Part shown: positions 45,926-56,880 of the stretch, piece by piece
Position numbering within the stretch: the first letter of the stretch is position 1
Layout: every line of letters starts with the position of its first letter
Translations under genes and position numbers: made by a program
Notes under the pieces: model-generated
Database searches by the model: none
Told to the model about the DNA's origin: nothing
The model's input: the letters and a program-made list of their open reading frames with translations, nothing else
Origin: Podochytrium sp. JEL0797
Lineage: Eukaryota > Chytridiomycota > Chytridiomycetes > Chytridiales > Chytriomycetaceae
Assembly (NCBI GenBank): GCA_027596195.1
Contig: JADGJG010000019.1
Location: 1-64,000, forward strand
DNA: 64,000 nt
Reading direction: 5' to 3'

Positions 45926-46896
45926 TCAACAACACCCCCTCAACGAAATCCCCATCCTCTCCAACTCATCAAACGCCCAAAAACTATAATCATCCAACAC
46001 CTCAAAAGGCACAAACCCAGGATTCACCTCCGCCACCCCCATCCCCGGCACGGCCAAAACCGCCGGCGCGCTATCGCGTCTTCTCAAGCCTCGACCCTGT
46101 TTCGATGGGGATTCTTGGTCGAGTTCGGGTGCGGGTTGAGATTCTTGCGGGTCGTAGGATTCGAGGGCGTCTTGTTCAGCGGGGGGTGCGAGTTCGGGGA
46201 GTTCCATCATATCCGAATCGATACTCCCGCGTCTCAGTGCATCGGAGTGATCCATGTGGATGGATGAGGTGGGTGATTCTGTGATGGTGTTTGTGGCGGA
46301 AGAACGCGACAAGAGGTTCGACATGAATTGTTTGGCGGCATGTGAGAATCGTTTGCGTTGTTGGCTCGTGAGTGTGATGTTGAGGCGTGCGAGGATGCTG
46401 GATTCACACGAAAAAGTTGAGTCGTCAGGGAAAAGGGCTGAAAGGGGGGCGGGGGCGAGGAGGGGTCACACTCACGCCGTGACATGTTCCCCATCTTCAA
46501 ACTTTGGTTGTTTATGAGAACTGTTGTAATGCGATACAGAAGGCTTTCTTGCGCGTGAAGCGATGCGGTCGCGACGCATGTCTTTGGGGCGTGGAATGCC
46601 GTACCTTCGCCCCCACACCGTTTCAACAAAAAGGGGATCGTAAGGGACGTGGGCATAGAATAGATCCTCTCACATGCGTTGATAGACTGAACAGCTGTTG
46701 CAGAGCGGGTTTCCTTTCGTGTCTCTGCGCCACGACGAGGCCACCTTTTTGTTTTGACAGGTGGGTTTTCACACACATCGCAAAACAGATCAAAGGTGAT
46801 ACGCACGGTTGTTTCGCAGTTGACACACACTTTGCCGCGCTTGTCGCTGCTTGGTTGGACCGTCAGGTGAGGAGGATAGTATTCGAGTTGCAGCAT
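45926..46896 (-). CDS. GATA-type zinc-finger transcription factor
   Basis: Four exons (46807-46896, 46674-46744, 46476-46604, 45926-46397) give 253 residues. The single GATA finger is split by two introns: KVCVNCETT in exon 1, then VASSWRRDTKGNPLCNSCSV and YQRM across exon 2, giving C-x2-C-x17-C-x2-C. The basic tail is YGIPRPKDMRRDRIASRARK in exon 3, the standard R-x-D-x-I...R-x-R continuation. An ILARLNITLTSQQRKRF helix and an acidic, Pro-rich C-terminus follow. The long unspliced minus-strand frame across this locus is not the product; only the spliced reading rebuilds the finger. GATA factors bind (A/T)GATA(A/G) sites. The target pathway cannot be told. The start could lie upstream of 46896, since the frame stays open to 47022. 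Confidence 0.86.
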
Positions 46897-47112
46897 TCTC
46901 GAGTTGGACGGTTTTTTTTTCGAGTTTGTTTTGTCGCTGTTTCGGTGGGTGGGAAAACGGGTCTCTTCCCAACGTGGTATCAAAATGAAGGTTATTCCTC
47001 CATCGTTGCGAAAGAGAAACAAACGAGTTTATTCACTCTCTACCATCCCACATTATACATCATCATTCCATTCCCGTTGCATTACACTACTCCATCTCAC
47101 AAGGTGAAACTG

Positions 47113-47472
47113 TTATGCGTCATCCAACGACTGCGTGCAATACCCATCCAACTCTGCCAACACAGAAACCAACGACGGCCTCGCATACGGCGGCGGTGGA
47201 ACCGACACCCCGAGTCCTGACCTTCCTCCACTCCCACCCCCAGCAGCACTTGCACCGCCTGCTTGGGATGAAGAGGATCCAAAGTTGTTTGATTGGTTCG
47301 AAGAGGAAGAGGTGAATTCGGGTGCAGGGGGTGAGGTGGAGGCGAAGGCGGCAAAGGGTGATGAAGTGGGGATGATTCGCGGGGTGGTTCGGAGGGGAAG
47401 TGAGCTGGCGGATCGCGTGAATGCGCAGGGTTTTGAGAGTGTCGAGCGGGTTGCTCGGAGGAAGCCGTTCAT
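47113..47472 (-). CDS. Small hypothetical protein with possible mitochondrial presequence
   Basis: A 119-residue open frame starting MNGFLRATRSTLSKPCAF. The first 35 residues are rich in Arg, Ser and Leu with no acids, as in mitochondrial targeting sequences. A Ser/Gly-rich low-complexity middle follows, then a more ordered end RPSLVSVLAELDGYCTQSLD. No family is recognised. The opposite strand is also open over most of this length, so the call is weak. Confidence 0.35.
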   Translation of the reverse strand: MNGFLRATRSTLSKPCAFTRSASSLPLRTTPRIIPTSSPFAAFASTSPPAPEFTSSSSNQSNNFGSSSSQAGGASAAGGGSGGRSGLGVSVPPPPYARPSLVSVLAELDGYCTQSLDDA

Positions 47473-47567
47473 GTGCTGTCGATTCGGGAAAACAAAAAAA
47501 GCAAAATCGTCAAGCACCATGCACGCACACAGCGCCGTGTTTATCGGGGCATAAATATACCAAGATC

Positions 47568-48353
47568 TTATTGTACAATTTCCACATCAGTAGGACCCGG
47601 AACGCGAACCAACAACATCTCCCTCACACCCCTCTCAACTCCCCGTTTCGCGTTCGAGTGGTTCAAGCTGCCTTTCCGTCTTCCACCCTTCATGATCATC
47701 CTCCCCGCCACGCGGTCAAGTGAAGGGGTTTCCAGCGGTGCAGATTGTGTTGGGGAAATGGGGGTGGAGGGTGATTCGGAACGCGGTTGTGTCTGGGCGA
47801 AAAAGACGAGTGGGGGCAGTTGGATTGCTGGAGAGATGAGAGGGTGCGAGTGGTGTGGTTGGAGAGGGGTTAGCTGGGGTCCCAGTAAGGGGGGTGAAGC
47901 TGTCACTGTGGGGCTGTGAGGAGACGCGTTTTGTTGCCGGTCGTGACTGCTCAATGAGCTGGAACCACTGTCAGACGGTGCCGAAGAAATCGGAGAACTT
48001 GTATTGTCAGGCAAAAGGAGTATCGGGAGGCCATCCGACTCTCGCTCCACAGCATCCAAATTCGGAGCGATTCCCGAGAGTGAACTGATTCGATGCAGTT
48101 CCGCCACAAGCGCAAAGCACTTTGCATCGGAACGAGACAGTTGGGCAGTCAGATCCGCAAGCTGCGAGTGGAGAGAGTGGATGTGGAGACACGCTTCGTT
48201 GAGGATCGATTGTTTCGAGAGTTTCGAAGGTGGTGAAGTGGGGTGGGTCGAAGGCACGAGGTGGGACAGGCGCGAGAATCCGCGGGTCAGTTGTTCGCGG
48301 CGTTGGCGTTCAACCTCGTTCTGGAGGACTCGTTTCGAGGTGACTTCAGCCAT
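47568..48353 (-). CDS. Basic helix-loop-helix transcription factor
   Basis: A single-exon 261-residue protein. The bHLH domain is at the extreme N-terminus: basic region VLQNEVERQRREQLTRGFSR (N..E..RR), helix 1 into LSHLVPS, a loop rich in Pro/Ser/Thr, and helix 2 SKLSKQSILNEACLHIHSLH leading into a short leucine-rich extension. The basic region has the E and RR residues expected for E-box binding. The rest is Ser/Pro-rich with no recognised domain. The start was set at MAEVTSKRV because the upstream in-frame codons have no basic-region continuity and the ATG sits just before the domain. Confidence 0.86.
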   Translation of the reverse strand: MAEVTSKRVLQNEVERQRREQLTRGFSRLSHLVPSTHPTSPPSKLSKQSILNEACLHIHSLHSQLADLTAQLSRSDAKCFALVAELHRISSLSGIAPNLDAVERESDGLPILLLPDNTSSPISSAPSDSGSSSLSSHDRQQNASPHSPTVTASPPLLGPQLTPLQPHHSHPLISPAIQLPPLVFFAQTQPRSESPSTPISPTQSAPLETPSLDRVAGRMIMKGGRRKGSLNHSNAKRGVERGVREMLLVRVPGPTDVEIVQ

Positions 48354-48571
48354 TCGACACGTTCTTTTTTTGATTAAAAAAGACAATTGCGCAATACGGA
48401 AAACGCGGTGACGCGATTGGGTCGTCACATGATTCTTTTCATCTCCACTTTTCCGTTCTTTTCTATCCCATTCTATTGATTTATGCAGAGGGCCGGTTGG
48501 TTATAAAAAACTGGAGAAGAAAAACACGGCACCCAAGTCACTCCATCTTTCCTCCCACCCATCACCTCCAT

Positions 48572-48874
48572 TTAACGCCTACGATTGTTGTCATAGTACA
48601 CACTCTCCGTATTCCCCCCATGCCCATCATAATACGACTCCACATTTCCCCGTCCTCCCCCGTTCCCACCATCATAGTACGAATCGGTGTTGCCCCCATT
48701 TCCATCATAATACGATTCAACGTTCCCCCGTCCTCCCGCGTTCCCGCCGTCGTAGTAAGAATCGGTGTTTCCGCCGTTTCCGTCGTAATAAGACTCCACA
48801 TTCCCTCGGCCCTTACCGCCATCATAATACGAATCCGTGTTCCCACCCCCACCACCGTCATAATACGACTCCAC
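48572..48874 (-). repeat. Tyr-rich tandem repeat in LRR protein A tail
   Basis: The last 100 residues consist of alternating NVESYYDG and NTDSYYDG units separated by Gly/Asn-rich spacers, seven SYYDG cores plus a final SVYYD variant. The DNA is correspondingly repetitive. Confidence 0.9.
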
Positions 48875-49957
48875 ATTTCCCCTCGCACCCCCACGGTCAT
48901 TATAGTCATCATACCCATCGTCAAATTCAGAGTATGGCCGGTTGTTGCGTCCTTTCATGTCGTAATCTTCGTCACGGGCGCGTTTCTTTTTGCAACAACA
49001 GCAGAAGACTACGATTCCCGTGATGATTAGAACGAGGGCGGAAGCGCCGCCGATGACGGCGTAGAGTGTTGTTCCTGTTAATGAGAATCCGGCACTTGAA
49101 GCGGCTGCGGTCGAGGTGGTTGTTACCGTATTGGTGGTTGCGTTGTTGGGGGAAGCGAGTGTGGGAACTGGAGGGAGAGGCGCGGCCATGGCGGGGAGAG
49201 TGGGTTTCGCGGAAGTGGGTTTCGCGGATGCAGCTGCGGAAGTTGCAGCGGCGGAGGGGTTCGATGCTGGGGGTGGTGCGGCCGCGGCTGGGGGCGGGTT
49301 TGCGGTCGAGTAGACTGTGACAAAGTTTGCAGGGTTCGAGACGGGGAGGTTTGTGAGTTGGGTTCCTTGGAATGCGCTATTTTTGAGTGTGGGTGTCAGT
49401 GAAGCGATAAAATTAAGGGGCCACGACGTACTATTGACATGGTAAATCGGATGTACACACAGCCGCGTCCACATACGAAGTAAAACCAGCAGGAATATCC
49501 CCCGTAAGTGGATTATTCTGCAACTGCAAGAAAAACATTCCCGTAAGCGCCGCAAAACTGGGCGGAAGTGCACCCGAGAACTGGTTCCCATCGAGCGTGA
49601 GAACAAACAGGGCCTGCATGGATCCAAACACGTCAGGGATCGGGCCCGTCATTTGACAGCCGTTGAGAAAGAGTTTTTGGAGGGAGGTGAGGGCGCCGAT
49701 GCCGGCGGGGAAGGTGGTGGAGGACCAGAGAATGGGTTGGGTGCAGGCCATGTTGCTGGAATGGTGGGGTTGATGAGTGATTGGGTGGGAGAGTGGATGG
49801 AGGGTGGTACGGGGACTCACAGTGTGAGGATGTAGTTGTTGGCATCGCAGGTCACGAGAGTCGAGCCGAGGTTGCCTGGTTGACAGCAATTGACGGGATC
49901 CACGGGGGCGTTGTACTGCGCGAGCGCCGTTTCGAGGGTTGCGCAATCCGTGGACAT
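48572..49957 (-). CDS. LRR single-pass membrane protein A, with SYYDG-repeat cytoplasmic tail
   Basis: Three exons (49821-49957, 49432-49755, 48572-49376) give 421 residues. The start MSTDCATLETALAQYN has no classical signal peptide. It is followed by a CC...C capping motif (DPVNCCQPGN, LVTCDANNYIL), then LRRs of the plant-like type: LQKLFLNGCQMTGPIPDVFG, LFVLTLDGNQFSGALPPSFA, FFLQLQNNPLTGDIP. An Ala/Pro/Thr-rich stalk precedes one transmembrane helix (TLYAVIGGASALVLIITGIV) with a stop-transfer CCCCKKKR. The cytoplasmic tail is a Gly/Tyr/Asp repeat. Introns inside the ectodomain fall in phase 2 at LRR borders, as in the neighbouring paralogues at 50119, 51689 and 57211. Without a signal peptide, an N-out insertion or a missed upstream exon is implied. 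Confidence 0.85.
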
Positions 49958-50118
49958 GGGCTGTAACTGCGTGATTGGGTTGCAATTTTTGGATCACCAA
50001 ATTTGCACGCACGAGCGAGCCGTCGTTTGATTAAAAAAATAAAAATGGTGTAGACCCAGGTGTAGACCAAGCAGAGAGCTCTGAATATCAAATAGAGTTT
50101 TATATATTTCTAAGATCG

Positions 50119-51590
50119 TCAATATCTGTTCCTGCGATCATCCCGTCCCCCACGTTCGTCGCGACCTCCTCCTTGTCTCGCACCCCCACGCTCCTCCTTA
50201 CGAGTACGACTTTGATCGCGTCCCCTACTTTCCCCACGAGCACCACCAGGACTACGCCGCGCGTCCCGATCCCGGTCCGAATACCCACGACTCTCACTCT
50301 TCATTCTAGAATCATAACCGTCCTCGTTTCTTCTCACTCGAGACCGATCTCTCTCCCCACCACCATGCGTGTGAGAAACGTCCCGCACTCTTTCAGCCCC
50401 ACCGACGCCGTCGTTGTACCCGCCACGAGACCCGCCGCGAGACCCACCCCGCTTCTCACCACGATACACATCATCACGGTAATACTCCTCCTTAGGAGCA
50501 TACATCTCCTCCTCCTCCCGCCTCGCACGCGACTTGCGTCGGATGCAACACACGATCGCGATCGCAATGAGGATCAATGCGGAGACTCCGCCAGCGATTC
50601 CAGCCACCAACGGCACGTTCATTGAATCCGTGGCCGCGGGTGAGGCTGGTGCGGGTGCGGTGGTGGTAACGGCTGCGGCTGCGATTGCGGCAATGGAAGG
50701 GGCTGCGGCGGCGGTTTTTTTGGCGGTTGGAGGAGGTGGGAGGCCGTTTACGATGGGGGCTGTGAGTGTTGGGGGGGTGGAGGTGCCGGATGCGTCGGTG
50801 GGGGGTGGAGAGGTGACTGGGCCGTCGCTGGGGGGTGGTGGGGCACCTGCATCCGTTGTTTGTGGGTTGGTCCCAGCATCTGGAGGATGTGCGGCTGCGG
50901 TTGTGGGTAGAGCGCCGGGGACATTGGCGCCGCCTTTACCGACCCCGACGACAGCAGGAGGTGCAGCACAGTTGGTGCGTTGGGTGCCGAGAGAGATGGA
51001 TGGGTTCGGGGAGGAACCCGTGAGACAGTTTCCTTGCAGTTCGGCGACTTGGATGGATTTCCAGTTGGAAATGCCTGTGGGGAGTGGGCCGATGAAGTTG
51101 TTGTTTTGGATGTGGCTGGGATGGGTGATGGGTGTTAGCAATCAATGGGATTTAATCACGGGCGAAGGATGGTGCACTCACAAAAAGTTCATATAGAGCA
51201 TCTGTGAGAAGCTCGGCGGTAATGTACCCGACAGACTGTTTCCCTGCAGATGCAGCTCCTGCAGATAGAAGCCGCCAAACACATCGGGCAATGGGCCAAT
51301 CAGTCCGCAGTTGTCAAAGAAGAGCGTCTGGAGTCCAGACAGCTGCCCAATGAGGGGCGAGAAGGACTTGGCGTACCATGGTTGTTGCGATCCCGGGCCT
51401 GAGCAGAGGGCGTTGCTGGGATATCGTTAATGGGTGAGTTGGGGGTTTAGTTAACTACGTGATCAGGAACTCACAGCGTCGAGACCCGTCCGCCGGTGCA
51501 GATCACCAGGCCACCCGCGCCAGTGGTGCAGCAATCGCTGCCAATCACAATGCCAAGGGCTTGGCCCACGATCTGGCAGTCGTTGGACAT
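50119..51590 (-). CDS. LRR single-pass membrane protein B, with Arg/Asp/Gly-rich tail
   Basis: Three exons (51475-51590, 51182-51415, 50119-51115) give 448 residues. It starts MSNDCQIVGQALGIVIGSDC and has the same CC...C cap as paralogues A, C and D. LRRs: LQTLFFDNCGLIGPLPDVFG, LQELHLQGNSLSGTLPPSFS, FHIQNNNFIGPLPTGISNW, then VAELQGNCLTG. A long Pro/Thr/Ala-rich stalk is followed by a transmembrane helix (LVAGIAGGVSALILIAIAIV) and CCIRRKSRARR. The tail is highly charged, with RGGSRGGSRGG and many RDR/ERD/SRGR units, and predicted disordered. Introns are in phase 2 at LRR borders. There is no signal peptide at the chosen start. The gene lies head-to-tail with paralogues A and C. Confidence 0.85.
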
Positions 51591-51688
51591 CGCAGTGGAT
51601 CGAACAAAAATTTCATTTCCAAGACTCACAAGCCTAACCCATCTTTCTACTACTCTATATTTTGCCACCTGACAGTTAACACCCCCCT

Positions 51689-53096
51689 TCATTCCACAAC
51701 GCGTCGATTCGCACTCCTCTGTCTCCGCTGAGACCCACCCGCACTCCTCTCCATGCTGCGACCAGTCCCACTTCCTCCATACGCCGCAGAATTCTGTGAC
51801 CCATACTCCCGCGAGTCCGCGAATGGATTCTGAGCCGTAGACAACACAGCGACAGGCTCAACATATCCTTGCTGACGCTGAGACTGTTGCCATGGGTTTT
51901 GCAAGCCGTACGGTTGTTGTGGTTCAGCGTAAGCAACGGGTGCTGTTCGAGTTTGAGAAGCATTTTGTTGTCCACGACGCTGGTTTCCAGGATACTCCTG
52001 CCCCTGATAAACCTGCCCTCCACTCCCACCTGCAGCGAGAGCGCGTTTCTTTTGCAACTCGTACGCGTTGAATTCCTCGTTATACGATTTCGCGGGTGTC
52101 CCATCGGCTTCATCGTTGAGCATCACATGGTTTCGCGAGTGTGCGTTTTTGGACGAGGATTTGACGCGATTGCAGTAACAACAGGCGAGGAATGTGATGA
52201 GGAGGAGGAGGGCTGCGCCGCCACCTGCGATGGCGATTACGGGTGTGGATGGGCTCGAAGAGGAGGAGTCGGGAGAGGAAGCTGGTGGTGGGGGGAGTGT
52301 TGTTTGGATGGCTGCGGCGGCGGTCGTTTGGAGAGCGGCAGCGGGGGCAGTCGTCGCAGTTTTTGGCAAGGGTGCCGCAAAGGAGGTTGCACCCGGTGCA
52401 ACTGCGGAAGTGGCAACCGCAGCAGCAGTAGTCGGATTCACAACAGGAGGTGGAGCAGGCCCGTTCCCAAGTGGAGCCCACGTGGTGGGACACCCCGTGA
52501 TTTGTGCACTCAACGTGATTTTGGGGTTCGGAGAGGTCCCTGTGAAGCAATTTCCTTGCAGTTCGGCGACTGTGATGAGATTCCAGTTGGCCATTCCGGC
52601 AGGAAGTGTGCCGAGGAAGTTGTTGCCCTGGATGTGAAAGTATTGCATGTTTGTGAGACCTGAAAAGGAGGCGGGGAGGGGGCCATTGAGGTGGTTTCCT
52701 TGGAGGTGTCTGCGGGGTGCAATCCTATCAGAATACGACGTATTCCAAGAGCATAATGGACTCACAACTCAAACAGCGATCCCAAACCGCCCCAATTGTC
52801 AGGCAATGGACCCGTCATGCCGCAATCATCGAAAAAGATCTCGTTGAGAGTGGGCAGCTGGTCTAGACCTTGCGGAAACTGACCTCCCTTCCACGGCTGG
52901 CCAGTTGAGCATCCGGCGTTGCTGTGGGGTGTTCAATATCTGATATCTCACGTGAGGTTGGGACTCACACGGCGATGATGTTTCCGTTTGGATCGCACGA
53001 GGCGAGGGTCGGGTTAGCGGTGGTGCCGCAGCAGGCGGGGGAGAGGGAGATGCTGAAGATGGAGCCGAGGGTTGCGCATCCACTTGCTTCCGCCAT
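51689..53096 (-). CDS. LRR single-pass membrane protein C, with Gln/Asn/Tyr-rich tail
   Basis: Three exons (52969-53096, 52766-52921, 51689-52709) give 434 residues. It starts MAEASGCATLGSIFSISPAC and has the cap ACCGTT...ASCDPNGNII. LRRs: LNEIFFDDCGMTGPLPDNWG, LHLQGNHLNGPLPASFSG, FHIQGNNFLGTLPAGMANW, VAELQGNCFTG. The last two closely match protein B, indicating a relatively close relationship. An Ala/Pro/Thr stalk leads to a transmembrane helix (PVIAIAGGGAALLLLITFLA) and CCYCNRVK. The tail contains NEEFNAYELQKKRALAAG and Gln/Tyr/Pro-rich low complexity, unrelated to the tails of A, B and D. It contains a short NPF motif, which in other eukaryotes is an endocytic sorting signal. Confidence 0.85.
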
Positions 53097-53279
53097 TTTT
53101 TTCGGTGATTGAAATGAAAATTTTCACGGCTTGTGCGAGTGCGCACGTTTGTGGATCTCAATCAAATCAAACTTCAGCCATGTTCTCAAAATCAAAAAAG
53201 AGGAGCGAATATCCGTTTCTCCTCATCCCACGCAAGTGTCCAAAAATTCATATGTGAAGGAGATTTTATTCCAGTTTTT

Positions 53280-55611
53280 TCATGCTTTCACTTTGATTGC
53301 ACTTGAAGAAGAAGCCAAAGAGCTTTTGGATTTCGTTGGAGATGGTTGCGTTAGTGCTGGTGTGTAACTGGATTTTTGGGCAGAGCGAGCCGTTTCCGGC
53401 TTTCGCGTTGGACTCGATGCAGTTTTCCGAACTGAGGAGGCCACAGTGATTATATTTTGGGTGGAGCTTGGAATTAACGAGTGAATCTCGTTTCCTCCTT
53501 TGGCGAGTAGTGGAATTGTGGTTGCAGTGCGTTTCTGCTCGTTCCATTTGGACTGTGATGAAGGGCGAGGGCTAGATTTTGGCTTTGTCTCCGACTCCTT
53601 TCTGAATGTTGTCCGAGTTGAGGCGACTTTTGGCTCAAGAGTGAGGTTTCTTCGCGTCATTGAGACCTCGAATTCTTTCTGTGTTGTCGGGTTCGTCTTT
53701 GCAGAGAGTTGCGCGTTGTCAAATGTTGAATTCTCTTTTCTTGTTGTTTTTGAAGGAGCTCGAGGGCTCGGAGCGCGCTCATTTGGATTGTTGGGGTTCA
53801 ATTTCGCCGTTGAAGAAGAATTATCGTGTTTGGATCGTGTTGGAGAGGGTTGTGTCGGTGTTGTCTGTTTCCGGCTGGATTCTTTGACCAAGAGTGCGGC
53901 TTCCAGCTTTCGTGAGAAGCTCGATTCAATTGTCCTAACTGACGCGGTCACAGTGCTTTTCTTTTGGGTGGAGGTTGGAATCAACGAGTGAACCTTTTCT
54001 TTTGAGAGTGATGGCATCGGGGTTGCAGAGCGTTTCTCCTCGTTCCATTTCGACTGGGATGAAGGGCGTGAGTTAGAATTTGGCTTCGTATCCACCGACT
54101 CCTTTCTGAATGTTATTGAATCTGCAGGTTTATTCTGCGTTGTTGTTTTTGAAGGAGCTCGAGGACTCGGAACGCGCTCATTTGGATTGCTGGGGTTCGA
54201 TTTTGTCGTTGAAGAAGAATCATCGTGTTTTGATCTCTTTGGAGACGGCTGTGTCGGTGTTGGTGGCTTGTGGCTGGATTCTTTGACCAAGAGACCCGGT
54301 TTCAGTTTTCCAGTGACGCTCGATTCAATTTTCCGAACCGACGCGGTCAACGTGGATGACTTTTGAATCGAAACGGCTAGACTCGGGTTCTCTGCCATGC
54401 ACTTGAATTCCAGTTTACTAAACAAACGCGAAACTCGCCGGCACTCTCTCTCCTCACCTTGCCATACTTATTAGACCAAATCTGCTGCACGGTCCACCCG
54501 ATTCGAGTCTTCAAATCCATCAGCTTCGATTGGATCCCGTTACACGTGTCCCCGATTTCACCCCCGAACGGACTCGTGGGGTTGAACCAGGAAAGAGGGG
54601 GGCCTGGGGTTGAGGATGTGACGCATCCGATGGCGGGGTTTGTGATGGATTCTGAATTGTCATTTTTGGAGTGAGGAAAGGAAAGGGGGTTGGGGCTGTT
54701 TTATACCTGTAAATTCGTGAGAACTTACAGCGCAGAGGTTGTTGAACGCGTTTGGGGACGCCCCGCATCCGCCCATACACGCGCCCGATTGATCCACAAT
54801 GACGGAGTAGTACAAATATGGCGTTTTCGGGATGTTGAAGGCGGTAATGTCCAAGCTGTCCTGTTTTGCATCGTTGGTGAGATTGAAATTAAAACTCGCG
54901 TATTCACAGTTACATGATATGCGCAAAAGCTTTCACAGGAAGTTTGTCCGCGTTGTGTGACGGAGACGCCTGGAAGGAGATGAATTGGATAAAACGTGTT
55001 GGGGGTTGGGATCAGGATTCCGTCGTTGACAAGATTGCTTGGAGCGAGAATTAGTTTTTCAAGGCATTCTGGAATCGCTACTTACAATAAATAAGGCAAA
55101 ATGTCATTATCGTTATCCAATTTCGTGTTGGTTGTGAATTGACGATCGGTTTCGACGTATGCGCGACCAACTTGTCCATACGTGATTTGTTGATTCGGCA
55201 AGCTGTATTCATCGACTGACAAGCATTCAACACAATTGATCACGATCTTGAGTTCGGCTTACTCATGATATCCATTAACGGCGAGCGAACTAAGAATTTG
55301 TAAAATTCCGAAATGAGCGGCTGGTTTGCAACTGGGCCGAGAAAGATGGGGATTCTGATCGCGTTTTTTTGCCGTTCAGTTGAGTGCAAATTCAAATTCG
55401 CGCAACTTCAAGCAGCTCACACTTGCACCGATTGGATCACAGGTCCACCATAATATTTCGCGTTGTTGGCCGACGGATTTTTCACGCCCCGGCGTTCGAA
55501 GAGGGATTCTGGATCGTATATTGCATGAACGGAGGAGGAGTTGAAGCTTGCAGCAGAAATGATGGACGCGAATACGAGAAATGGGACGAATTCCACCGAT
55601 TTCGAAAACAT
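53280..55611 (-). CDS. Secreted EXORDIUM/PHI-1-like protein with repeated basic tail
   Basis: Seven exons (55421-55611, 55263-55354, 55086-55215, 54914-55037, 54707-54860, 54458-54651, 53280-54401) give 668 residues. A signal peptide (MFSKSVEFVPFLVFASIISA) is followed by KYYGGPVIQSVQVIPIFLGP, resembling the YHGGPV start of plant EXORDIUM-type proteins. Later SCESFCAYHDSLDI, YSVIVDQSGACMGGCGASPN, CAVSSHEFTESITNPAIG, GGEIGDTCNG and WTVQQIWSNKYGKC form the conserved fold; fungal relatives of this kind exist, with the SHE-x-x-E region a possible metal site. The long last exon adds about 370 residues of Ser/Thr/Pro/Lys-rich sequence, unusual for the family, made of about three degenerate copies of one block. 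Exon 7's acceptor (54401/54402) was picked to keep phase; if it is wrong, the tail may belong to another transcript. Confidence 0.78.
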
Positions 55612-55874
55612 TTTGTTTTGGAAAGCTTTTTGAAAATGGATCAGCCTTGTGTCATCGAAACAAAAACGCCTCTGACGCATCATCGCCTTCGCTGATTTCC
55701 TCATTAAGTCGAAGCTGAAGCTTACAAGTCCTGAAAATCTGGCTTGCAGGAATGAGGCGTGTGCATCCTTCCGGACATCCTTCACTTCCATCGCGTTACC
55801 AAAAAATTGAGCATCACAAGAGTCGCGTTCTCATGACTAAGTTGGCTAGGGTCGGTTGCTCTAGAGATATTAAA

Positions 55875-56880
55875 AAAAGATCTTTTCGACCGAGTCGACC
55901 AATACCAGGCTGCGCTGCAGGTTTTTCGCGCACGCAGAAGCAGCGAAAGCCAAGAGCTCTTCAAGACCGCATATTTGTCCCTCGCTTCTGAGCAACCGTT
56001 CCTTCCCCTAGTGGAACCTGCGTAGTTCCACTCGCTCCAATACATCGTGGATAAAATCGATCCCTCCGACGAGACCTTCCTCAAGAACATCCTGAGCGAT
56101 GTGAATGCCCCTACTCATCATCGCGCCTTGGCTGCCTTTGCCTGTGGGTGTATCCTCGAACTTAGTGGAAGCTACGACGAGGCAGCCGTGCGGAAGTGCA
56201 AGACCATCTCCCTGTGCGACAAGATCACTCCCGCTGAACTCGAAGAGCAGATATTCTATGGCAACGGGCGTGTGAAGGCGTCCATCCGCGAATTTCTCTC
56301 CATGCCCTTCTCGATGCTGACGGCCGCGAAACTGAATCTCGACGCCATGAATATTACACAGCATTATACGAAGGAGGAGGCAGCGAGAAGGAGGTCTCAA
56401 ATGGGCGGCGAGGAGGGACGGGAGTATATACCCGTTCTTCCACGCAATTCGCAAGCTTGCAGAGTTTCCCCGATTCCACAAGTTGATTTTCGATCGATCT
56501 CCCGGTCATCAATGTGACGAGTGTAATGTCGTGTCCCGCGACGAGAAGGGTGGCCCAGAATCGGTCGTGCGCCTCAAAAAGTGCCGACAATGGTTTGGAA
56601 AGCCGGTCACAAAGCCATGCGTCGATCTCCAACCTCTCTCGTCGTGTTTGACTTGGTCTGCGTTCGTGGACTCAAAAACGCCAAGTACACCTCTATGAAC
56701 GGCGACATTTTCGAGATTCGCGGGCCCGCGCCGACTTCTTCTGGGGATTATTTAAAGTGGGTCGTGTCATATTTGGGTGGTGGGAATGAGGTTGTTGTGA
56801 AGCACGAGAATCTCATGCGTGTCTTGTTCAAGGAGGAGCGTTGGAACTGGGAGGCTTTGGAGAGAGAATTCTCAAGATAG
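55875..56880 (+). pseudogene. Broken TPR/MYND-like gene
   Basis: Coding-like segments in changing frames: DRVDQYQAALQVFRARRSSE ending in a stop near 56013; then an open stretch from MDKIDPSDETFLKNIL through HHRALAAFACGCILELSGSY and EEQIFYGNGRVKASIREFLS; then, after a frame change near 56410, FHAIRKLAEFPRFHKLIFDR and QCDECNVVSRDEKGG; then, after another change near 56590, MVWKAGHKAMRR and a terminal LFKEERWNWEALEREFSR. The order (helical repeats, then CxxC...GHK) suggests a TPR plus MYND-finger protein in which the middle of the finger is missing. No GT..AG introns restore the frame, so it is called a pseudogene. A working short product from 56047-56517 cannot be excluded. Confidence 0.6.

Noticed and set aside
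47135..47554. 139-codon plus-strand open frame
   Set aside because: It mirrors the weakly supported minus-strand protein at 47113. The minus strand has the more natural presequence-like start, but neither is firm.
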